A stretch of 24,944 bases of DNA, taken from assembly GCA_943704495.1 (NCBI GenBank), contig CALSCR010003898.1:1-24944 (forward strand). The letters run 5' to 3'. A program made the translations under genes and the position numbers. Positions within the stretch are counted from its first letter, which is position 1; each line of letters starts with the position of its first letter. Shown piece after piece: positions 10,268-18,465 of the stretch. The notes under the pieces were generated by a model. It worked only from the letters and a program-made list of their open reading frames with translations, ran no database searches and was not told where the DNA came from. Origin of the DNA: Pigoraptor chileana (Eukaryota; Opisthokonta; Filasterea).

Positions 10268-13054
10268 ATACATACAAACAGTCAAGAAGATCTGTCTGCA
10301 TACCTGTGGTATCGGGCGCCCCTCTCCGCCAGCCTTGTGAATGGCGTACATTTCACACAGACGCGGAATAACTACCTCTTTAATGTTGCCCACAATCTGC
10401 ATCGTCACAAGCAGCGTCGCCAGCTGAGACCTATTGCAAGAATTGTACACGCGTGTGTATGAAGAGATATTGTCAGTAGGGTACTAGCGACATATAATGG
10501 AAGCAAAACCGAAGTCGCGGTCACGTCTTCACATCGAACAGTGAGGATTAGACACGAAACTGCACGCCACATTGGGCCATCGTATGGGCCTTTTGAGACA
10601 CAACGAACGTAGCACGGCGCACACGGACACGCGTCAGACTGGCGCACCCACCGGAGGAGATCCATGTCCTGCAGCACAAAAGCCGCGTAAAACAGCGACG
10701 AATAGTAGTTAGGAAGCTCGAGTACGACGCGCTTCAGAACGAGGCCGGCCTGGTGGTCGCTGTCGGTGCGGTGGTTCTCCCAGTCGTTGAGGCGGGTGGC
10801 CACGGCGCAGCACAGGCGGTTGATGTGCGGTATCATCAGCGCATACGCAATGGTCACGCCGTTCGCAAGCATGCCCCCATAGTGCTGCTCGACGTATTCT
10901 TGCAGCTGCATTGTTGTTGAAGATACGTTGAAGTGGGTGGTTGGCGGATTGGACAGAAATTCAATGTCAATATGAAACGGGGGTGCGTGTCTTGTATATG
11001 TGCTTGTGCATGCTGGCTGTGTCTGAATGCGATTATGTGTGGTTCGACACGTTCGCGAAAGAACGACGAGCGACGGTCCGTTGCAACTGGGGTAGATAGG
11101 CATTTACAAACGCACCCACAGCCTCTCTCTCGCATCAACGCACTCACGCACACAGCCAGCGCTCCCCCTTACAAGGACACACAAACATCCTTCGCCACAC
11201 CCGCCCACCTTAAACTTCGAGAGCATGAGGGCGAGGGCGGCGGCGAGCATTACGGCCATGCACGTGCCGCTGCCAATGTACTTGAGAAAGCGGCGGCCTC
11301 GCGGGTAGTACTTTTCGAGCTCACCCGTGACAGGGGACTGGCGCATGGACCCCTTGAACGCTGGCCGGTCGATCTCACTCTCCTCAAAGTCCATGACGTC
11401 CCACTTGAACGACAGCACCGACGAGTGCCGCTTCCAGTACTCGAGGAAGATGGTTGCCCACACGCTGATGAAGACCGAGTACACGAGAACGTGGGGGTTG
11501 TCGGCGCTGCCCCCGGCCATCTGCCCCCAAAAGACAAACAGGCCCATCAGCACGGGCGCAATCAGCCACCCCGTGTAGAAGCCCAACCACGCAAAATAAA
11601 ATGCAATTTCGTGCCCAAAGTAGTCCTTGATTTTGTCCAGGGGCTGCACGCGGAAGCTCCCCGCCCACGTCTTCAGCAGATGATCCCGGGTTTGGTCGTC
11701 GTGAAGGCCAAATAGGCGCACAATGACACCTGCGCAGGAGGATTCAAGTCAGTGTCGTGCGCAGGAGGGGGGAATACGGCGGACTGCACAACAGCAGCGG
11801 CGCGTGTGAAAGAACAACACAACAGCAGCGGCGAGTGTGAAAGAGCGGCGCGTAGCCAGACAACGCTCAGCGCGGTATGCAGTATTGCGAATGTGCGAGC
11901 GCAGGCCGCTTCAGCAGACACCCCACCGGCCGTCTTCAGCTTGGCGACGAGCGACTCTCCCGCGGTGATGCCCACGCCATTGCACACAAATGTGTCGCCC
12001 TTTCGCCCCTCAATCGACTCGACCAGGTGCATCACTATCCGCTGCCGGTCGAGCGAGTTGAAGAAGGTCTCCGGTTTTTCATATCCACGGAACTGAGTGA
12101 TTGGAACGGACCCCAGGGGAGCCACTCGGAAGGCATCCGACACGATGGCCTGGAGCATATCCACAATAGAGCAATCACAGAAGCCTGTGTTATGCATGTA
12201 CGCACTGCACGCACGCACACATGCACACACACACACGCACATATATGTATATATATGTATATATATACACACAGTACACACGCAATACATGCACGTACCT
12301 TCTTCAGCTGCATCGACTCTGCCGTTGTGATCAACACCCCGTACGCAGCTCGCAGCTTGAAAAAGACCTCAGACCCGTCCTTGGAATTCGACACATCCAC
12401 CGACAGCCCCACATCCACCAGGCGACGGCGCGCGTACTCGCGCATGGAGGCGTCCTTCGCTTCACCGCGGAATACCATCGCAACGTCAAAGTCCTCGACC
12501 ATCAGCGTGCGCTTCAGGGCGAGCATCCACAGCCGACGCAGAGTCGCCATGAACGACAGACGGTGCACCGCCGTCACAGCCTGCGCCGCCGCCTTGAATC
12601 GCTGCCCTGCGGGTGACAGCCGGGGTGATTCGGCGGTGTTCGCGGACAGTCCCGGCGTTGTTCGGCGCCGCAGTTCCCCGTGAGGAACGGCGAGGAGTGT
12701 CTCCACCTCATCCACATTCACCGCGGGAGTCCCGGCACCCGTAGCAACCGCGGCAGTTGCAGGCGTCGCCGCGGCAGACGGCGTTGTGCTTGGCCGACCG
12801 GCGCTTTGCGGCACCGGGGTCACTGGAGCCGCCGCGCCACCAGGGTCACCGGTGCCGCCACGCACGGGCGTCGACGGCACCGGCGTGCGCTGTGTTGCAG
12901 TCGCTGACTTAAACGTCATTGCGGATTTAGCGACACCAAAGAGGCTTGCAATCGACCCGCGCTCGTGGGCCTGCACAAGTGGATTCGTTGGTCCCGGTGC
13001 AGCGGAGCCCACGGACGGGCGGCGCTCCGGCTGCGGATGCATGTCATTCGTCAT
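7030..13054 (-). CDS. Anoctamin (TMEM16) fused to SMP and three C2 domains
   Basis: Predicted phospholipid scramblase/channel joined to a lipid-transfer module. Exons (minus strand): 13054-12299, 12149-11927, 11729-11209, 10905-10652, 10430-10304, 10002-9818, 9670-7030. All phases match and give 1,568 aa. Residues 1-160 are low complexity. An anoctamin N-terminal domain (about 180-330, with VEDFDVAMVF) leads into ten-helix anoctamin sequence to about 780 (GDG-like VIVRLFGLH, NDWENHRTD, FGYVTLFAAAFPLAPL, IPDLPEWV). Calcium-site positions keep Glu603, Asp643/Glu646 and Glu675/Asp679. A 130-aa linker follows, then a hydrophobic hairpin (916-960), SMP domain (about 985-1175) and C2 domains at 1184-1290, 1308-1420 and 1450-1568. 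Only the first C2 has the Asp set (SDPYV, WDEDM). Last helices, SMP and C2s share one exon, so the fusion is read directly. A possible start at 13198 adds 13 residues. Location at ER-plasma membrane contacts is inferred from Ist2, E-Syts and tricalbins. Confidence 0.92.
9724..9779. repeat. ACACA-type simple repeat in intron
   Basis: A tract of ACACA/ACAAC units fills the 147-nt intron (9671-9817) before the last anoctamin-fusion exon. In the transcript it reads as GU-rich sequence. Confidence 0.85.
10162..10218. repeat. 13-bp direct repeat, about four copies
   Basis: The unit GACGACAGCTCAA is repeated head to tail about four times inside the 10003-10303 intron of the anoctamin fusion, just beside a CA microsatellite. 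Copies are contiguous, with no spacers. Confidence 0.85.
10233..10265. repeat. (CA)n microsatellite
   Basis: A near-perfect CA run in the 10003-10303 intron of the anoctamin fusion. In the transcript it reads (UG)n and begins about 38 nt after the 5' splice site at 10303. Confidence 0.9.
11787..11850. repeat. 31-bp tandem duplication in intron
   Basis: A segment beginning CACAACAGCAGCGGCG at 11787 is repeated at 11818 with one substitution and then diverges. It lies in the 11730-11926 intron of the anoctamin fusion. Confidence 0.75.
12210..12285. repeat. Mixed CA/TA microsatellite
   Basis: CA repeats grade into (TA)-rich ATATATGT units and back to CA within the 12150-12298 intron of the anoctamin fusion. 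The tract begins about 13 nt after the 5' splice site in transcript order. Confidence 0.85.
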
Positions 13055-13135
13055 GTTGCAGCATTCAACCACTTTTGTGAGCTGTGCAAACTTATTCATA
13101 CAGTGCATTGATTTTCGTTTGTGCGATGCATACGC

Positions 13136-13186
13136 AGCACACACACACACACTCTCACACACATATGTACACGCACACTCACACAC
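13136..13186. repeat. CA-rich microsatellite
   Basis: CA units interrupted by CTCTCACACACATATGTACACG-like variants. In transcript sense it is UG-rich and starts exactly at the candidate 5' splice site of the possible first intron. Confidence 0.8.
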
Positions 13187-13198
13187 CTGCTGTGACAT
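13187..13198 (-). CDS. Possible first micro-exon of the anoctamin fusion (MSQQ)
   Basis: ATG TCA CAG CAG is followed by a GTGTGTGAG donor. An acceptor TTTGCACAG ends at 13082, and 13081-13055 stays open in phase 0 into the Met at 13054, adding LTKVVECCN. The intron (13082-13186) is 105 nt, a multiple of three without in-frame stop, so reading straight through is also open. Context GCCATGT suits initiation. The Met at 13054 may be the true start instead. Confidence 0.4.
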
Positions 13199-13483
13199 GG
13201 CTACCGACCCAGCCACGATGCAGAAAGGCGGGCACCAATACCAGGGACTGTATGCTATGCGCAGGTGATTACAGTCCGCAGACAACTTTGTGCTGAGGAC
13301 ACCTGCGCCAGGGGAAGAATACGTACAGTACGAACTTAAACTGAGTTTTTCATTGCTTCCTTTCATTGTTCCATGCTTTTGCGACTCGCTCTCTCTCTCG
13401 CACTGGTGTTGGCAATGTCAGACACACTTTCAGGCTATTATTGCACGTGCCCGGCTTGTCAAAGCAAATTAGGAATAGACCGA

Positions 13484-13491
13484 GTCACGTG
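13484..13491 (+). promoter_or_regulatory. GTCACGTG E-box-like motif
   Basis: Sits in the spacer about 290 nt upstream of the earliest start of the anoctamin fusion; with the next base it forms the palindrome TCACGTGA. Function inferred only from position and recurrence. Confidence 0.25.
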
Positions 13492-13653
13492 ATGCCACCC
13501 GGATGATGAGACACGCACATCCGACTGATGATACTTTACTCAAGTCTCATCCGCACAAAGTGCCACGCTGCACTAACTGCAGCGCATCTTGTCACAGTGT
13601 ATGGCAGATAGTGGCGGGCAGCTGCAGTGCGTGTGCGTCTCCAGTCGAGTCCC

Positions 13654-15376
13654 TCATCGGGTGCTTTGTGCCGCCGCCGCCGCCGCCTCAGCCGCCGCCT
13701 TGTCCTCAATCCACTTGTCCCATCGCGCCATGCGCTCTGCTCGCTGCTCCTCCGTCTCCTCCACAATATAGCTCGCCTTGCCATCCCACAGTGCAGCCTC
13801 CACCCGCCGACCGGCAAAGAAGCGGCCGTTCATCTTTTGTATGCACTTGTCAGATGACGAAGCCTCTTTGAACTTGATCGATATCACACCTTCGGGATGT
13901 CGGTCGTAAACAACAACCTTTGCAATTTCACCAAAGGCACTGCATTCGTCCCTGTTGTGCATGTACGTGTGTGTGTGTGGGGGGGGGGGGGGGGGATGCG
14001 TGTGCGTGGGTGTGTGGGTGTGTGTCCGTGTTGTGCAGGTGATGAAGACAGTCGTCAGTTTGCACATAATGAAACCATCATCAAATAAAACCAATCCAAT
14101 GGCCCCATCAACATAGGTATGATTGTAACTTGTGTACGCACAGACATATTCAGACACATTTGCAAGGCAACAACGCACCGAACATCTTGCGAAATCTCGC
14201 CCAGAAGCGACGGCTCCTCATCAAACTCGCTAGGTGCAAACATGTGCTTTAGAATGACAATGCAAGCGGCCTTCCGTGTGCGGCGCTCATCCGGGGTGAG
14301 CTTGTTGTCCCACGCAAGCAATCGGTCGTTGCCCTTGCCCTCCTTCGCCTTCTTCTTCTTGGGACGCCGCTTCACTTGAACATCAGACCGCATCTCGAAT
14401 TTGGCGCGCTGAACAGACAGCACGTGACCGCGAATCCTGCTGCCATCCAGGATCAGCAGCGCATTGGGCACCGCTTCCGCCTTGATGTATGTGAAAAGGC
14501 CGTCCCCCTTCGGCTGTCCCGTTGCGGCATCTCGATAAATCTTCGCCGACGGTTGCCCATTGTCGTCGGGCCGCGGTAGCCCACACTTGCTCATGTGCTC
14601 CACAAACTCCTCTATCGTAATGTCCTCAGGGAGTCCAGACACGTACACGTTTGAGTTCTTTTCCGCTGGGATTTCGTACCAACCTCCAGGGGTGCGCGCG
14701 GGGTCCTTCTTTCCCTTTCCGCCCTTCCCGTCTCCAGCAGGAGCCTTCTTCGCGCGCACGTGACCACCCGCCCCCTCGCCCCCCTCGCCCGCCGCACCCA
14801 GCAACCCATCCATATCCTCCTCCTCGTCCTCCTCCCCGCTGCTGCCGGCGTCGCGCTTTCGCTTCGCTTCCTGCAGCTCCCGGAAGACGTTGTACTGCTG
14901 TATGCGCGCCTGCTCCTCAAGCATCTCTCGAGGATCCGTCTGCCCCCCCTGGTATGAGCCGCCGTAGTTGAGCTGGTACTGCAGAATCACGGCCTCATCC
15001 ACCCGCGGAAACCACGCCGCCCGCGACGAATCCCACTCGTAAACAGTGCCGTCGGTGGGATCGGTGTATGTTGTGCCGTGGACGTGTGCCGCACCTTTGT
15101 TGTCGTCGATGGCGGCGGCGGGAATAGCAGCCGACTGTCCCGCGTGTGTTGGCTCGTCGTCGTCATCGTCCCGCTCGACGAGCATCTGTGACGCAGGTAG
15201 AATACACTGGTTTACACCAACACATATGAAGACACATACACTAAATGCCACACACAAAATGCATACAACAGAGTTCAACAACCCATCAAACTTTTCACTG
15301 CAAACTTCGTTCATTAATGAGGTCTCATTGGAATGCTCACCGTCCGTGCGAGCTCCTCAATCTCCCTCCGATTCAT
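13654..15376 (-). CDS. HTATSF1: Tat-SF1/Cus2-like U2 snRNP splicing factor
   Basis: Predicted RNA-binding protein of the Tat-SF1/Cus2 family, which binds the U2 snRNP subunit SF3B1 and aids prespliceosome assembly in the nucleus. Exons: 15376-15341 (36 nt), 15185-14179, 13951-13654; phases agree and give 446 aa. An acidic N-terminus (DDDDDE) precedes a short YEWDSSRAAWFP stretch typical of the family. A Glu-rich region, a Lys/Gly-rich stretch and RRM1 (about 191-275, starting NVYVSGLPEDI) follow. A basic KKKKAK stretch leads into the C-terminal U2AF-homology motif RRM (about 320-405): DECSAFGEI, YDRHPEGV and NGRFFAGR, where Arg391-Phe393 is the R-x-F ligand-binding signature. Cus2 is 285 aa and human Tat-SF1 755 aa with a long acidic tail; here the tail is a short Ala run. 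It is divergent with the formiminotransferase. Family assignment is strong. Confidence 0.93.
13666..13691. repeat. GCC/GGC codon repeat (Ala tract)
   Basis: A triplet repeat at the 3' end of the splicing-factor gene encodes an Ala-rich tail just before the stop codon. Confidence 0.75.
13965..14033. repeat. GT microsatellite with a 17-base G run
   Basis: GT repeats flank an uninterrupted run of 17 G (13979-13995) in the 13952-14178 intron of the splicing factor. In the transcript this is a poly-C and CA tract ending about 14 nt before the 3' splice site, so it may serve as the polypyrimidine tract. Length is likely to vary and be misread. Confidence 0.9.
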
Positions 15377-16069
15377 AGTAAATCTGTAAAGTATTGGCGA
15401 CGTGGGCCAGACAAGTCACCTCGTAAAGGCGTGCAGACGTGAAGTGCTGCGATGGGCTTTCTACGCCGAGACAGTGTACAATATAGACGAAATGAGACGG
15501 GTCTGACTTCACCAAAAACAAAACAGTCTTATTCTTCGTCAGCTGTTTGAATTTGAGCTCAGTTTATACAACGGTTATGATGATGTCACGTGCCGTCAAC
15601 ACTCGGCTTTTGCATTACCGTCACAGTCTCAGACCTGTAATTGTGTGAATACCAGCAGGTAATCGTCGGCATGTATGCAGTGCTTCACCGTAATCAGTGA
15701 GTTCGTAGACACTTACGACGGCCAATCCCTTGTCTGCTTCCACCGTTGAAGCAGTTCCATTTAGGGCGCTCTGGTTACTGCAACACCTTTTCCCCAATAG
15801 CATCATCAGCGATTCGCACTCTCATCAGTCGCAACTGATTGTTTTACCCTGGATTAATGGAGTAGTGTGCATTGGGGCCGGCGTTTTACCTTGTCCTCAC
15901 ATCACTCCTTAAAAGTGAGTGTACGATCAATAGTGCCACTCCATCCATCGAATAGGTTGGCTATAGGAATCGACAACGGGTGTCGGATGGCCGACCGAAG
16001 CTCTCCCATACGTTGTACCGCCCAGTAACTCGCACTCTGACTCTTGCGTTGGCTTAAATACCATCAAAA
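15377..16069. other. Divergent promoter region
   Basis: This 693-nt spacer separates the start codons of the splicing factor (-) and the formiminotransferase (+). No gene is seen. It holds one GTCACGTG motif (15585-15592) near its middle and no obvious TATA element close to either start. Confidence 0.55.
15585..15592 (+). promoter_or_regulatory. GTCACGTG E-box-like motif in divergent promoter
   Basis: Lies about 210 nt from the splicing-factor start and 480 nt from the formiminotransferase start, so it could serve both. The role is inferred. Confidence 0.25.
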
Positions 16070-18143
16070 ATGGCAACTGCTGCGCGGTATTTGATGGCGG
16101 CACTGTTTGTGTCGGAGGTGGGTCCGTGGTCCGGTACGCACGCACTGGCGCACTGTGAGGGACCTGTGTTTGGGGATACGTCCTGCTTAGGATGCTGTGA
16201 GCTTTTACGGAATGCAGTTTAGGGGATGTGTACTGCACATGTGTGTGTGTGGTTCCGGAAGCTTTCACTGGGCATGATTTTGCGGCATCAAGAGAAGTAC
16301 AGGTGCGGTGTGGGCGCTGAGTGAATGGAATGAACATCAATTGCGCTAATCTGCAGGGACGCAATGCGACTGTTATCCGCGACCTCGCCAACGCCGCACA
16401 CAGCCAGCACGGTGCTGCGCTTGTGTATAGCCACGTGGACAGTGTGCGTGCCCTTGCTTGCCATGTTATTGCCTGTGCTCTCGCCAGTCAGGCTCGCTTC
16501 GTCCCCTCAGTGTAACCCAGTTGCACTTCCTTGTCTCCTCCCCGCCGGCATTCTGGTCTGATTGCATCGCTGTTCTCACCACACGATGTGTTTGTTTGGT
16601 GGATGTTTCGCTGTACAGATGTATCACAGATCGAGCTTCCACATTGCAGGCCGGCCGCAGTCCGTTGTGGACGCCGCATTTGCCGTGTCAAAGGAGGCCT
16701 TTGCAAGGTGATATGCGCGGGCTTTTCACATATTATAATATATCATATGTATATATATAATATGTCGCTCCTCGTCATTCCTCTGTCTGCCGCAGTTCAC
16801 ACTCTGGACTTCATTTTTCAGCCCCTGGCCTTTCTCCTTCGGCACGGTGTTTGTGTCTTTTGTGCTCGTGTGACGTGCATGGGAACAGCCCTGACGCCAC
16901 CAGTGATTCGTGATTCACTCTGCAACCGCAGGATCGACCTCACCAAGCATTCTGGGTCGCATCCGCGTGTGGGCGTTGTGGATCTTATTGCCCTGTATCC
17001 CCTCGATTGTCGGCTCGATGCCGCCAGTGATTCTTCGCGTGCACTCGGGCGCAGGATTGGGGAACAATTGGCAACCCCGGTACTTTTGTACGGCGCAGCA
17101 CACGGCACCGGCAGGTGTGTTTGACATGTTTGTGTTGTGTGTGCCAGTCCTTGATGCGGTAATTTGTGGGAATTGTGGGTGTTTTATGTTAGTGTGCGTG
17201 CCGGGAGGTTGATAGGTTTGTTTGTGTCTCATTATGTGGTCGGCCGTCCTTCATTGTTCTGTGTGTGCAACACTGACTCGTCTCGGATGCTGTGGCCAGC
17301 CAGAGTGAGATATGTGGGATTCAAGTCAGTGTCTCAAGGCCCTGTGTCATGACTCCACACGAGAGTCAGAGTGAGAGAGATGTAGGATTCGAGTCGCAAT
17401 CTCTGCGCCCATGGACTCCACACTCCCTGAGACGAGAATGGGACATGGCAAACTGCCGCCGCTTGTCCATTTCAGTTGACCAATGCCTGATTGTGGTCTT
17501 TTACATTTTCCCGCCGTCAACACGTGCATGCGAGAGAAGGTCCCTTGTGGATGTGCGACGACAGACGTCGTTTTATCGTTCTACGGGTGCAGTCACCCCC
17601 TCAGTAAGCACGTCACTCGCACCCGATTTCGGCCCGATTGAGGTGCCACCGTCACGCGGTATTACCGTTTGTGGCGCAACCCCTTACGTATGGAGCTGTA
17701 ATGTTCAACTGGACACATCCGACCTTGATTTGGGTGCTGTCATCGCGAAAAAGGCCCGCTCCGAAACTCTGCAGGTGTGCATTGAGGCTTATGTATTGAC
17801 CTGGTCACCGTGGTGGTTCAACTGCGTCGGGCTGTGTGTGGATTTGCACTGTGATTTCGGCCTCCTGATATGTGTCCTCTCTCCCTGCATGTGGTTTTTC
17901 TGTCGTTTTGTTGGCTTTCCGGTATTGCAGACGATGGCCTTGCTGCATGACAACGGCAAGGTTGAAATTGCGTGCAATGTTCTCGCATCGCCCACGGTGG
18001 ATGCCGCAAAAATTGAGTCTGCGGTGGGTGCGATTGCATCGCAACACAGTGTGCGGGTGACTGGATCTTATCCCCTGGGAATCCCGCCAGAAGCAGCCCT
18101 CGCTGCGGCACGCGAGGAATTGTCAAAGCGCGAGCAGGTCTAG
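16070..18143 (+). CDS. Formiminotransferase (FTCD N-terminal module, stand-alone)
   Basis: Predicted glutamate formiminotransferase, moving a formimino group between N-formiminoglutamate and tetrahydrofolate. Exons: 16070-16117, 16357-16443, 16619-16707, 16932-17114, 17537-17774, 17931-18143; phases agree and give 285 aa. The start reads ALFVSE then GRNATVIRDL, matching the family's N-F/V-S-E-GRN opening. It continues with YHRSSFHIAGRP, IDLTKHSGSHPRVG, LYGAAHG, RSLVDVRR, APDFGP and the C-terminal GSYPLGIPPEA. His85 (in SHPR) aligns with catalytic His82 of mammalian FTCD; Arg87 follows. There is no cyclodeaminase domain, unlike mammalian FTCD, and the protein ends soon after the second subdomain. 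The acceptor before exon 5 (17536) has a poor pyrimidine tract and is the least certain junction. Whether it makes formimino-THF, or uses another folate one-carbon substrate as in plant and animal FTCD-like proteins, cannot be told. Confidence 0.88.
16733..16765. repeat. AT-rich (TATA)n tract in intron
   Basis: A tract of TATAATATAT/ATATATATAA type in the 16708-16931 intron of the formiminotransferase, much more AT-rich than its surroundings. Confidence 0.7.
17298..17423. repeat. Imperfect ~65-bp tandem repeat in intron
   Basis: Two copies start AGCCAGAGTGAG (17298) and AGTCAGAGTGAG (17364) and end in GACTCCACA. They share GGATTC(A/G)AGTC and GACTCCACAC blocks with several substitutions. They sit in the 422-nt fourth intron of the formiminotransferase, the longest intron among the complete genes. 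Confidence 0.75.
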
Positions 18144-18465
18144 CATGCGTTCTCTCCTCCTTTGTCTTTGTAAGTAAATCTTTCTGCACTATCTTAAAAA
18201 CATTCGTAAATATTTAACGGAATTGGATTTTGGCCGCCAAAGGCTCATAGTGCTAATCTGATTGTGGGCCTAAGCCTCGCATCCTCGCATATTAGTCAAT
18301 TAAAAGGAAGTGTTGTGGCATTTAGTGAGGGAGAGGGGCCGCCTCCAGAGATTCTCACATCACACATATACATATCATCAACAGATTTGCATTTAAACAA
18401 ACAAATGCCAAAGCATGCCATGACAAATCGATGCCACCTCGCACGGGCGGCTATTGGTAGAGTAC
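18144..18465. other. Spacer between convergent genes
   Basis: A 322-nt AT-richer stretch between the stops of the formiminotransferase (+) and the hydrolase (-), expected to hold both 3' UTRs. I see no gene. Confidence 0.6.

Larger units (their letters stand above)
13055..13653. other. 5' region of the anoctamin fusion / 3' flank of the splicing factor
   Basis: About 600 nt separate two genes on the minus strand. It holds a CA repeat (13136-13186), a possible four-codon first exon of the fusion (13187-13198, ATG TCA CAG CAG then GTGTGT), a matching acceptor giving an exon start at 13081, and a GTCACGTG motif. No separate gene is seen. Confidence 0.5.
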
